64,000 bases of DNA. Source: Streptomyces sp. LaPpAH-108. GTDB taxonomy: Bacteria; Actinomycetota; Actinomycetes; Streptomycetales; Streptomycetaceae. The translations under genes and the position numbers were made by a program. Below are positions 47,343 to 55,638 of this stretch, piece after piece. Below the pieces are notes generated by a model. That model was not told the origin of the DNA. It made no database searches and saw nothing but the letters and a program-made list of their open reading frames with translations. The first letter of the stretch is position 1. Each line of letters starts with the position of its first letter. The stretch lies in NCBI RefSeq assembly GCF_000373625.1, contig NZ_KB891994.1:186001-250000 (forward strand), given 5' to 3'.

Positions 47343-47867
47343 ATGGCCCCCTCCCCGCATGCCCCGCACACCCCCCTCCGCATCCGCCCCATGCTGCTCA
47401 CCGACTGCGACCGCGTCTCCCGGATCCGGGTACACGGCTGGCAACAGGCGTACCGGGGCATCGTGGCGGACGCCTACCTGGACAAGCTGGACGTGGAGGA
47501 GGACGCGGAGCTGCGCCGGGCCCGCTTCGGGCGCGGCGACGGTGTGCACCTGGTGGCCGAGCGGGCCGGTGAAGTGCTCGGCTGGGCGGCGTACGGTCCG
47601 GGCCGGGAAGGCGAAGTCCCGGACGGCAACGGCGAGTTGTACGCCCTCTACGTCGACCCCGAGCACCTCGGCGGCGGGATCGGCCGGGCGCTGCTCACCG
47701 AGGTGACCGAGCGGTGCGCGGACTATCCGCGCGTATATCTCTGGGTGTTGACGGGGAACACCCGCGCCCGCCGCTTCTACGAGGGCGCCGGTTTCCGCCC
47801 CGACGGCACCGAGCAGTCCTTCGAGGCGGGCGGCCAAGAGGTCTTCGAGGTCCGTTACGTGAAGTGA
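47343..47867 (+). CDS. GNAT N-acetyltransferase
   Basis: A 174-residue acetyltransferase. The acetyl-CoA loop is EHLGGGIGRALL (Q/RxxGxG/A type) after the strand NGELYALYVDP, and the C-terminal helix-strand is VYLWVLTGNTRARRFYEGAGFRPDG. The N-terminus RIRPMLLTDCDRVSRIRVHGWQQAYRGIV is typical of actinobacterial GNAT proteins annotated as phosphinothricin-like or small-molecule acetyltransferases. The substrate is unknown. The ATG at 47343 is clear. It is convergent with the HEAT-repeat gene, with 19 bp between stops. Confidence 0.92.
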   Translation: MAPSPHAPHTPLRIRPMLLTDCDRVSRIRVHGWQQAYRGIVADAYLDKLDVEEDAELRRARFGRGDGVHLVAERAGEVLGWAAYGPGREGEVPDGNGELYALYVDPEHLGGGIGRALLTEVTERCADYPRVYLWVLTGNTRARRFYEGAGFRPDGTEQSFEAGGQEVFEVRYVK

Positions 47868-47886
47868 GGCGCGAAGTGAGGCACCG

Positions 47887-48471
47887 TCAACTCCGGTCCA
47901 GCTGACGGGGGATGCGTGCCAGCGCCCCCACCGCCGCCTCCGCGAGCACCGGATGGGCGAGGGCTTCGTTCAGCACCCGTCTGGCGCGCGGGTCGGCCAG
48001 CTCCCCCAGCCCCTCCACGCAGGCCAGCGCCACGCGCCGGTAGGGATCGTGCGGGCGCAGTCTGCGTTCCAAGGTGGTGATGAGCGCGGGCACGGACTCG
48101 GGGGCGCGCAGTTCGACCAGGAGCCGCACCGGGTGGAGGGCGTAGGCGACGCGGAGTTCGTTGGTGGCGAGGGCGGCGGCGGCGCGGGCGGTGCGCGGGT
48201 CGCCGAGGCGGGCGAGCGCGGTCGCGGCGGCGGCGCAGCGGGGCGGGTCGCGGTGGTTGAGGAGCAGGACCAGCGACTCGAAGGCCCGGCGGTCCCCGGC
48301 GCTGCCGAGCCGGAAGGCGGCCAACTCCCGCGCCCACAGCGGTTGTCCGGGCGCGGTGAGGACCCGGGCCAGCTCGTCGTGGTCCTGGGTGTCCAGCAGG
48401 CGTTCGCAGGCCGCCGCGCCGCGCGACTCCTGCCGTAAGCGCTCCGTGAGCGCTCGCAACTCTTCGTCCAC
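47887..48471 (-). CDS. HEAT-repeat protein
   Basis: A 194-residue all-helical protein built from about four HEAT/PBS-lyase-like repeats: LTAPGQPLWARELAAFRLGS, then LLNHRDPPRCAAAATALARLGD, LATNELRVAYALHPVRLLVE and VALACVEGLGELADPRARR. The pattern of Pro/Asp/Arg at fixed positions with small hydrophobic residues is clear. Such repeats bind proteins or pack around a partner; there is no catalytic motif. It starts with GTG at 48471. No partner is apparent in the neighbourhood. Confidence 0.85.
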   Translation of the reverse strand: MDEELRALTERLRQESRGAAACERLLDTQDHDELARVLTAPGQPLWARELAAFRLGSAGDRRAFESLVLLLNHRDPPRCAAAATALARLGDPRTARAAAALATNELRVAYALHPVRLLVELRAPESVPALITTLERRLRPHDPYRRVALACVEGLGELADPRARRVLNEALAHPVLAEAAVGALARIPRQLDRS

Positions 48472-48868
48472 GGTTTCAGATTAGGCACGTCACACGCGCT
48501 TGGGGAGGTACATCACAAAGTCCCGTCGCCGCGCAGGTCTGGCGCGCTCGTTACTCACTGGTTAAGCTCAGACGAGCGAGTTACCCACTCGCGGCTCCGC
48601 TCGGGGCGGTCTGGTGACGCGGCCGTCGTGAGCGATCGACGTCGCAGGTACCTCGGTACCTGCGGTACGACCCGGCTCCGGGACAGGGCCGGTCGGCACA
48701 CCGCCGTTCGCGGGTCTGTGCGTGACCCGCGAGGACGGCACCGGGCGTGTGCGCTCGCAGCCCGGAACACCCGCATCGACCGGAACATCCGCATCGACTC
48801 GGCTCCGGCGTGCGCCCCTCGGCGCATCCGGCGCGTTCCCTCGTCGTCACCCTTTCTGGAGTCCCGTG
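48472..48868. promoter_or_regulatory. 397-bp regulatory region before the hydroxyacyl-CoA dehydrogenase gene
   Basis: Contains a 17-bp palindrome, GCGAGT-N5-ACTCGC (48576-48592), and a second one, CGCAGGTACC-TC-GGTACCTGCG, with 10-bp perfect arms (48643-48664). A GTTACYCAC word is repeated at 48550 and 48580, 30 bp apart. No coding sequence is evident. Confidence 0.6.
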
Positions 48869-50674
48869 ATGGCCACTCCCCTGTCCCCCTCCTCCCCTTC
48901 CCCGCTGCGTACGGTCGCCGTGGTCGGCCTCGGCACCATGGGCACCGGCATCGCCGAAGTGCTCGCCCGGGCCGGCCGTGAGGTGATCGGCGTCGACATC
49001 AGCGCGGCCCAGGCCGCCCGGTTCGTCTCCGCCCTGGAAGCCACCACCGCCCGCGCCGTGGCGCGCGGCCGGCTGTCCGAGGAGGAGCGCGTCGGCCTCC
49101 TCGCCCGGGTGCGCACCTCCACGGATCTCGCGGCGGTCGCCGATGCCGATCTCGTGATCGAGGTGGCGCCGGAGTCGTACGAGATCAAGCAGCAGATCTT
49201 CCGTGAACTGGACGCCGTGGTGCGCCCGGAGACGATTCTGGCGACCGGGACCAACGCCCTGTCGGTGACCCGGCTGGCCTCCGGTTCGGCCCGCCCCGAG
49301 CGCGTGCTCGGGCTGCACTTCTTCAACCCGGCACCGGCCATGAAGCTGGTCGAGGTGGTCTCCTCGGTGCTGACCGCGCCGCAGGCGGTGGCCACCGTGA
49401 CCGACCTCGCGGTGGAGCTGGGCAAGGAGCCGGTGGCGGTGGGCGACCGGCCCGGGTTCGTCGCGGACGGCCTGCTGTTCGGCTACCTCAACCAGGCCGC
49501 CGCGATGTACGAGGCCCGCTACGCCTCCCGTGAGGACATCGACGCGGCGATGCGGCTCGGCTGCGGTCTGCCGATGGGCCCGCTCGCGCTGCTCGACCTG
49601 ATCGGCGTGGACACCGCGCGCACCGTCCTGGACGCCATGTACGCCGAGTCCCGCGACCGGCTGCACGCCCCCGCGCCCCTCCTGAAGCAGCTCAGCGAGG
49701 CGGGCCTGACCGGCCGCAAGGCGGGCCGCGGCTTCTACACCTACGCGGCGCCGGGCAGCGCCGAGGTGGTCCCCGACGCCCTGACCCCGGCCGCCGACGG
49801 CACCGGCGTGCGGGGCCGCACCGTGCGTTCCGTCGGTGTCGCCGGGTCGGGCACGATGGCCTCGGGCATCGCGGAGGTGTTCGCCAAGGCGGGGTACGAC
49901 GTGATCCTCGCGGCCCGTACCGAGGAGAAGGCGGAGGCGGCCAAGTCCCGTATCGGGAAGTCTCTTTCGCGCTCGGTGGCCAAGGGCCGGCTGACCGAGG
50001 AGGCGGCGGCCGGGGTGCTTGACCGGATCGTCCCGGCGGGGTCGTACGAGGCGTTCGCGGACGTGGATCTGGCCGTCGAGGCGATCGCGGAGGACCTGGA
50101 CGTCAAGCGGCAGCTGTTCCAGGCGCTGGACAAGGTCTGCAAGCCGGGCGCGGTCCTGGCCACCACGACCTCCTCGCTGCCCGTGGTCGCCTGTGCCCGC
50201 GCGACCTCCCGGCCGCAGGACGTGATCGGGATGCACTTCTTCAACCCGGCCCCGGCGATGAAGCTGGTCGAGGTCGTGCGCACGGTGCTGACCGGCGAGG
50301 ACGTCCACGCGACCGTCCGTGAGGTCTGCGCGCGGATCGGCAAGCACCCGGTGGACTGCGGCGACCGTGCCGGGTTCATCGTGAACGCGCTGCTGTTCCC
50401 GTACCTCAACAACGCGGTGAAGATGGTCGAGGAGCACTACGCCACGCTCGACGACATCGACGCGGCGATGAAGCTGGGCGGCGGCTACCCGATGGGGCCG
50501 TTCGAACTCCTGGACGTGGTGGGGCTCGACGTGTCGCTGGCCATCGAGAAGGTGCTGCACCGCGAGTTCCGCGACCCGGGGCTCGCCCCGGCCCCGCTGC
50601 TCGAACACCTGGTGGCGGCGGGCTGCCTGGGCCGCAAGACCGGCCGCGGTTTCCGCGAGTATGCCCGCCGCTGA
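48869..50674 (+). CDS. 3-hydroxyacyl-CoA dehydrogenase, tandem double module
   Basis: A 601-residue protein made of two complete hydroxyacyl-CoA dehydrogenase modules. Module 1 (about residues 10-290) has GLGTMGTGIAEVLARAGREV as the Rossmann NAD motif and HFFNPAPAMKLVEVV; module 2 (about 310-590) repeats them as GSGTMASGIAEVFAKAGYDV and the same HFFNPAPAMKLVEVV. Both carry the catalytic-region YxxxxxGxxxxxDIDAAMxLG pattern. It oxidises or reduces 3-hydroxyacyl-CoA, here presumably acetoacetyl-CoA/3-hydroxybutyryl-CoA feeding ccr. The internal duplication is old, since the two halves are only moderately similar. The ATG at 48869 is preceded by CTGGAG. It precedes a TetR gene. Confidence 0.93.
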   Translation: MATPLSPSSPSPLRTVAVVGLGTMGTGIAEVLARAGREVIGVDISAAQAARFVSALEATTARAVARGRLSEEERVGLLARVRTSTDLAAVADADLVIEVAPESYEIKQQIFRELDAVVRPETILATGTNALSVTRLASGSARPERVLGLHFFNPAPAMKLVEVVSSVLTAPQAVATVTDLAVELGKEPVAVGDRPGFVADGLLFGYLNQAAAMYEARYASREDIDAAMRLGCGLPMGPLALLDLIGVDTARTVLDAMYAESRDRLHAPAPLLKQLSEAGLTGRKAGRGFYTYAAPGSAEVVPDALTPAADGTGVRGRTVRSVGVAGSGTMASGIAEVFAKAGYDVILAARTEEKAEAAKSRIGKSLSRSVAKGRLTEEAAAGVLDRIVPAGSYEAFADVDLAVEAIAEDLDVKRQLFQALDKVCKPGAVLATTTSSLPVVACARATSRPQDVIGMHFFNPAPAMKLVEVVRTVLTGEDVHATVREVCARIGKHPVDCGDRAGFIVNALLFPYLNNAVKMVEEHYATLDDIDAAMKLGGGYPMGPFELLDVVGLDVSLAIEKVLHREFRDPGLAPAPLLEHLVAAGCLGRKTGRGFREYARR

Positions 50675-50969
50675 CGGAGCACGGGGCCGCGGTCGCGCGG
50701 AGCCGGAGTGGGGCGGACTGCTCGATCCCGGCGGGTTCTCCCCCACCGCCGGGCGGTCCTCCGCTCCGGCGGCCGGGGGCGGCCGGACCCCGGGCAGACG
50801 CGGGCGCCCGGCGGGCCGGGGCGGGCGCGCACCGCGCGGCAGTGGACGGGCCCCGGCCGCCGATGCGGCACCCGCCGCCGCCCCGCCCGCCGCGTCGGCC
50901 CCCGCCCGCGGCCCCGCTCCAACCCCCGCACCCGCGCGTGAAAGTGGCTCCATGCAGTACGTTCGGGGC

Positions 50970-51791
50970 ATGTCCCAGCCCGCCAGGTCCTCACGTACAC
51001 CAGCCACGCCCGACGCTCCGGAGAGCGCCGTGGGCGGTCGCGCCGCCGCCCAGCGGCTCAGGATGCGCCGGGAACTGGCCGCCGCCGCGATGGAACTCTT
51101 CGCGACGAAGGGGTACGAGGCGACCACCGTCGACGAGATCGCCGCCGCGGCCGGGGTCGCCCGTCGTACCTTCTTCCGCCACTTCCGTTCCAAGGAGGAG
51201 GCGATCTTCCCGGACCATGACGACACCCTGGTGCGGGCCGAGGCGGTCCTCAACGCGGCGCCCGCGCACGAGCATCCGCTCGACACGGTGTGCCGGGGCA
51301 TCAAGGAAGTCATGAAGATGTACGCGGCCCAGCCGGAGATCTCGGTGGCCCGCTACCGGCTGACGCGCGAGGTGCCCACCCTGCGCGAGGCCGAGATCGC
51401 CTCCGTGGCGCGCTACGAGCGGCTGTTCACCCGCTATCTGCTCGGCCACTTCGACGAGCACGCGCACGCCGACGACGCCAACGACGACCCGCTCCTTGCC
51501 GAGGTCGCCGCGTCCGCCGTGGTCACCGCCCACAACCATGTGCTGCGGCGCTGGCTGCGGGCCGAAGGCCAGGGCGACGTGGAGGCGCAGCTCGACCACG
51601 CCTTCGCGATCGTCCGCAAGACGTTCGGCACGGGCATCGGCGCCGGGCGCAGCGCGTCGTCCGGGACGGGCACGGCCACCGCACCGGCCGCGGTGTCGGC
51701 GCAGGGCGAGGTCCTGGTGACGGTCGCGCGCACCGACGCCCCGCTGGACGAGGTGATGCGGACCATCGAGGAGGCGCTGAAGGCCCGCTGA
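50970..51791 (+). CDS. TetR family regulator of the ccr/ethylmalonyl-CoA region
   Basis: A 273-residue regulator. The TetR HTH is at about residues 40-90 (MELFATKGYEATTVDEIAAA, then GVARRTFFRHFRSKEEAIF). The C-terminal effector domain has HNHVLRRWLRAEGQGDVEAQ, and a 50-residue low-complexity Gly/Thr/Ala tail follows. It lies between the hydroxyacyl-CoA dehydrogenase and ccr, on the same strand, and has its own terminator. Two symmetric boxes in the ccr promoter are its likely sites. A TetR repressor of short-chain acyl-CoA metabolism (AccR) is known in S. avermitilis; orthology here is not verified. ATG 50952 is an alternative start. Confidence 0.9.
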   Translation: MSQPARSSRTPATPDAPESAVGGRAAAQRLRMRRELAAAAMELFATKGYEATTVDEIAAAAGVARRTFFRHFRSKEEAIFPDHDDTLVRAEAVLNAAPAHEHPLDTVCRGIKEVMKMYAAQPEISVARYRLTREVPTLREAEIASVARYERLFTRYLLGHFDEHAHADDANDDPLLAEVAASAVVTAHNHVLRRWLRAEGQGDVEAQLDHAFAIVRKTFGTGIGAGRSASSGTGTATAPAAVSAQGEVLVTVARTDAPLDEVMRTIEEALKAR

Positions 51792-52248
51792 GCCTCCGCC
51801 CCACCCGCGCGACGACGGCCACCCTCCGGGGTGGCCGTTTCGCGTGCCCGGACGTCCCCCGGACGTGCCCGGATTGCCTCCCCGGCGCCGTTTCCGCCGC
51901 TTTTCGGACCCCCGTTCGATCGATCATCGCTCATTTGTTAAGTGAAGATTTCATTTGAGTCCGGTTTTTGGCACTCAGTGCCTTGCCGACTGACACGCGG
52001 TGTCATACGTTGAGAGTGTCCGGGCGGCCGGCGCGCAGAGTCCCTTCGCGCGTCGGCTGTCCCCTCAAGCCCCACTCGGCTTGTGCGCCCGGACGCCTGC
52101 GTCACAGGCACCCTCCCGCGCCACCCAGCGCTGCCGAAGCACCCCGCCGGAACCCCGGCCCACCCCTCGCCCCCTCAGCAGCACTCCCGCACCACCGACG
52201 AACCGCCAGTGCCCTTCCCTCGGGGCACTCACCGCCGGAGGCACTACC
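51792..52248. promoter_or_regulatory. ccr promoter region with tandem palindromic operators
   Basis: The 457-bp region holds, after the tetR terminator, an AT-rich stretch (51930-51966) with an imperfect palindrome AAnTGAA-N3-TTCAnTT. Then come GGCACT-C-AGTGCC (51970-51982) and TGACAC-GCG-GTGTCA (51991-52005), two similar dyads with centres 22 bp apart. A possible -10 TACGTT lies just beyond. A hairpin GTGCCC/GGGCAC (52209-52228) sits 20 nt before the ccr start codon. Confidence 0.7.
51815..51840 (+). terminator. terminator after tetR
   Basis: A perfect 10-bp stem, ACGGCCACCC (51815-51824) with GGGTGGCCGT (51829-51838), has a TCCG tetraloop and a TT that continues into a TTT. It lies 24 nt past the tetR stop, so ccr has its own promoter. 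Confidence 0.85.
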
Positions 52249-53592
52249 GTGACCGTGAAGGACATCCTGGCCGCGATCCAGTCGCAGGACGCCACGTCCG
52301 CCGACTTCGCCGCCCTGCCGCTCCCCGACTCGTACCGCGCGATCACCGTGCACAAGGACGAGACCGAGATGTTCGCGGGCCTCGACACCCGCGACAAGGA
52401 CCCCCGCAAGTCGATCCACCTGGACGACGTCCCGGTGCCGGAACTCGGCCCGGGCGAGGCGCTGGTGGCCGTGATGGCCTCCTCCGTCAACTACAACTCC
52501 GTGTGGACCTCGATCTTCGAGCCGCTGTCCACCTTCGGGTTCCTGGAGCGCTACGGCCGCACCAACGAGCTGGCCAAGCGGCACGACCTGCCGTACCACA
52601 TCATCGGCTCCGACCTCGCGGGCGTCGTCCTGCGCACCGGCCCCGGCGTCAACGCCTGGAAGCCCGGTGACGAGGTCGTCGCGCACTGTCTGTCCGTCGA
52701 GATGGAGTCCTCGGACGGCCACAACGACACGATGCTCGACCCCGAGCAGCGCATCTGGGGCTTCGAGACCAACTTCGGCGGCCTGGCGGAGATCGCGCTC
52801 GTCAAGTCCAACCAGCTCATGCCGAAGCCGGACCACCTGAGCTGGGAGGAGGCCGCCGCCCCCGGCCTGGTCAACTCCACCGCCTACCGCCAGCTCGTCT
52901 CCCGCAACGGCGCCGCCATGAAGCAGGGCGACAACGTGCTCATCTGGGGCGCGAGCGGTGGACTCGGCTCGTACGCCACCCAGTTCGCGCTGGCGGGCGG
53001 CGCCAACCCGATCTGTGTCGTCTCCAGCGACCAGAAGGCCGACATCTGCCGCTCCATGGGCGCCGAGGCGATCATCGACCGCAACACCGAGGGCTACAGG
53101 TTCTGGAAGGACGAGCGGACCCAGGACCCCAAGGAGTGGAAGCGCTTCGGCAAGCGCATCCGCGAGCTGACCGGCGGCGAGGACATCGACATCGTCTTCG
53201 AGCACCCCGGCCGCGAGACCTTCGGCGCCAGCGTCTTCGTCACCCGCAAGGGCGGCACCATCACCACCTGCGCCTCCACCTCGGGCTACATGCACGAGTA
53301 CGACAACCGCTACCTGTGGATGTCGCTCAAGCGCATCATCGGCTCCCACTTCGCCAACTACCGCGAGGCATGGGAGGCCAACCGCCTGATCGCCAAGGGC
53401 AAGATCCACCCCACCCTGTCCAAGGTGTACTCCCTGGAGGACACCGGCCAGGCCGCGCACGACGTGCACCGCAACGCCCACCAGGGCAAGGTCGGCGTGC
53501 TCTGCCTCGCCCCCGAGGAAGGGCTCGGCGTGCGCGACGAGGAGCTGCGCGCGCGGCACATCGACGCGATCAACCGCTTCCGGAACGTCTGA
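52249..53592 (+). CDS. ccr: crotonyl-CoA carboxylase/reductase
   Basis: A 447-residue NADPH-dependent medium-chain dehydrogenase that reductively carboxylates crotonyl-CoA to ethylmalonyl-CoA, the key step of the ethylmalonyl-CoA pathway and a source of ethylmalonyl extender units. The sequence follows the CCR family throughout: ETEMFAGLDTRDKDPRKS, VMASSVNYNSVWTSIFEP, LPYHIIGSDLAGVVLRTG, VNSTAYRQLVSRNGAAMKQG, the Rossmann motif IWGASGGLGSYATQFALAGG, and IVFEHPGRETFGASVFVTRKG. The GTG at 52249 has GGAGG 7 nt upstream. It starts the run ccr-ecm-lyase-hydratase-dehydrogenase, with an 18-bp gap to ecm. Confidence 0.97.
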   Translation: MTVKDILAAIQSQDATSADFAALPLPDSYRAITVHKDETEMFAGLDTRDKDPRKSIHLDDVPVPELGPGEALVAVMASSVNYNSVWTSIFEPLSTFGFLERYGRTNELAKRHDLPYHIIGSDLAGVVLRTGPGVNAWKPGDEVVAHCLSVEMESSDGHNDTMLDPEQRIWGFETNFGGLAEIALVKSNQLMPKPDHLSWEEAAAPGLVNSTAYRQLVSRNGAAMKQGDNVLIWGASGGLGSYATQFALAGGANPICVVSSDQKADICRSMGAEAIIDRNTEGYRFWKDERTQDPKEWKRFGKRIRELTGGEDIDIVFEHPGRETFGASVFVTRKGGTITTCASTSGYMHEYDNRYLWMSLKRIIGSHFANYREAWEANRLIAKGKIHPTLSKVYSLEDTGQAAHDVHRNAHQGKVGVLCLAPEEGLGVRDEELRARHIDAINRFRNV

Positions 53593-53610
53593 CGGCAACG
53601 GAGGCCACAG

Positions 53611-55638
53611 ATGACACAGCGTCAGAAGGACCGGCCGTGGCTCATGCGCACGTACGCCGGCCACTCCACGGCGGAGGCGTCCAACGAGCTGTACCGGCGC
53701 AACCTCGCCAAGGGCCAGACCGGTCTGTCGGTCGCCTTCGACCTGCCCACCCAGACCGGCTACGACGCCGACCACATCCTCGCCCGCGGCGAGGTCGGCC
53801 GGGTCGGCGTGCCCGTCTCGCATCTGGGTGACATGCGCAGGCTGTTCCAGGACATCCCGCTGGAGCAGATGAACACCTCGATGACGATCAACGCCACCGC
53901 CATGTGGCTGCTGGCGCTCTACCAGGTCGTCGCCGAGGAGCAGGGCGCGGACATCACCCGGCTCCAGGGCACGACCCAGAACGACATCGTCAAGGAGTAC
54001 CTCTCGCGCGGGACGCACGTCTTCCCGCCGGGGCCCTCGCTCCGGCTGACGACGGACATGATCGCGTACACGGTGTCCCACATCCCCAAGTGGAACCCGA
54101 TCAACATCTGCAGCTACCACCTCCAGGAGGCCGGTGCCACGCCGGTCCAGGAGATCGCGTACGCCATGTCGACCGCGATCGCCGTCCTGGACGCGGTGCG
54201 CGACTCCGGCCAGGTGCCGCAGGAGCGCATGGGCGACGTGGTCGCGCGCATCTCCTTCTTCGTCAACGCGGGCGTCCGCTTCGTCGAGGAGATGTGCAAG
54301 ATGCGCGCCTTCGGCCGCATCTGGGACCAGGTCACCCGCGAGCGGTACGGCATCGAGAACCCCAAGCAGCGCCGCTTCCGCTACGGCGTCCAGGTCAACT
54401 CGCTCGGCCTGACGGAGGCGCAGCCGGAGAACAACGTCCAGCGGATCGTCCTGGAGATGCTGGCGGTGACGTTGTCGAAGGACGCCCGCGCGCGTGCCGT
54501 GCAGCTGCCCGCCTGGAACGAAGCGCTCGGCCTGCCCCGGCCCTGGGACCAGCAGTGGTCGCTGCGCATCCAGCAGGTGCTGGCGCACGAGAGCGATCTG
54601 CTGGAGTACGAGGACATCTTCGCGGGCTCGCACGTCATCGAGGCGAAGGTGGCCGCGCTGGTCGACGAGTCCTTCGCGGAGATGGCCCGGATCGAGGAGA
54701 TGGGCGGCGCGATGGCCGCCGTCGAGTCCGGGTACCTCAAGGCGCAGCTCGTCGCCTCCCACGCCGAGCGGCGGGCGCGGATCGAGTCCGGCGAAGAGAA
54801 GATCATCGGCGTCAACATCTTCGAGACGACCGAGCCGAACCCGCTCACCGCCGACCTGGACACCGCGATCCAGACGGTCGACCCGGCGGTCGAGGACCGG
54901 GTGATCACCGCGCTCCGGAACTGGCGCGACACCCGCTACCAGCCGCCCTTCAACCACCCGCGCCCCTGCAAGGCGCTGGAGCGGCTGAAGGAGGCCGCCA
55001 AGGGCACCGAGAACCTGATGGAGGCCACGCTGGAGTGCGCCCGCGCCGGGGTCACGACCGGCGAGTGGGCGGGGGCGCTGCGCGAGGTGTTCGGGGAGTA
55101 CCGGGCGCCCACCGGGGTCTCCTCCGCGCCGGTGGCCGTGCCCGCCGAGGCCGGTTCCGCGATGGCCGGGGTGCGCGCCCGGGTGGACGCCACCGCGCGC
55201 GACCTGGGCGTGGGCAAGCTGCGCTTCCTGGTCGGCAAGCCGGGCCTGGACGGGCACTCCAACGGCGCCGAGCAGATAGCCGTGCGCGCCCGTGACGCCG
55301 GGTTCGAAGTGGTCTACCAGGGCATCCGGCTGACCCCGGAACAGATCGTGGACGCGGCCCTCGCGGAGGACGTGCACGCGGTCGGTCTGTCCATCCTGTC
55401 CGGCTCGCACGCCCAGCTGGTGCCGGACGTCCTGGAGCGGCTGCGCGAGGCCGGTGCGCACGACATCCCGGTGATCGCGGGCGGCATCATCCCGAACGCG
55501 GACGCCGAACAGCTGAAGTCCGCCGGTGTGGCCGCCGTGTTCACCCCGAAGGACTTCGACATCACGGGAATCATCGGCCGTATCGTCGACGAGATCCGCA
55601 CAGCGAACAAGCTCGACCCCCTGGAGGTCCCCGCATGA
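53611..55638 (+). CDS. ecm: ethylmalonyl-CoA mutase (B12-dependent)
   Basis: A 675-residue coenzyme-B12 mutase that converts (2R)-ethylmalonyl-CoA to (2S)-methylsuccinyl-CoA. The catalytic TIM barrel has RTYAGHSTAEASNELYRRNL, GLSVAFDLPTQTGYDADHIL and HIPKWNPINICSYHLQEAGA. The C-terminal B12-binding domain has the DxHxxG motif (LDGHSNGAEQIA), then SILSGSH and GGIIPNAD. The length and N-terminus distinguish it from two-subunit methylmalonyl-CoA mutase, so ecm/meaA is preferred over mutB. It is followed by the CitE-like lyase with a 4-bp ATGA overlap. Confidence 0.96.
   Translation: MTQRQKDRPWLMRTYAGHSTAEASNELYRRNLAKGQTGLSVAFDLPTQTGYDADHILARGEVGRVGVPVSHLGDMRRLFQDIPLEQMNTSMTINATAMWLLALYQVVAEEQGADITRLQGTTQNDIVKEYLSRGTHVFPPGPSLRLTTDMIAYTVSHIPKWNPINICSYHLQEAGATPVQEIAYAMSTAIAVLDAVRDSGQVPQERMGDVVARISFFVNAGVRFVEEMCKMRAFGRIWDQVTRERYGIENPKQRRFRYGVQVNSLGLTEAQPENNVQRIVLEMLAVTLSKDARARAVQLPAWNEALGLPRPWDQQWSLRIQQVLAHESDLLEYEDIFAGSHVIEAKVAALVDESFAEMARIEEMGGAMAAVESGYLKAQLVASHAERRARIESGEEKIIGVNIFETTEPNPLTADLDTAIQTVDPAVEDRVITALRNWRDTRYQPPFNHPRPCKALERLKEAAKGTENLMEATLECARAGVTTGEWAGALREVFGEYRAPTGVSSAPVAVPAEAGSAMAGVRARVDATARDLGVGKLRFLVGKPGLDGHSNGAEQIAVRARDAGFEVVYQGIRLTPEQIVDAALAEDVHAVGLSILSGSHAQLVPDVLERLREAGAHDIPVIAGGIIPNADAEQLKSAGVAAVFTPKDFDITGIIGRIVDEIRTANKLDPLEVPA

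Noticed and set aside
52102..55461. Minus-strand open frame of about 1100 codons across ccr and ecm
   Set aside because: It spans two unmistakable plus-strand genes and is an antisense shadow.
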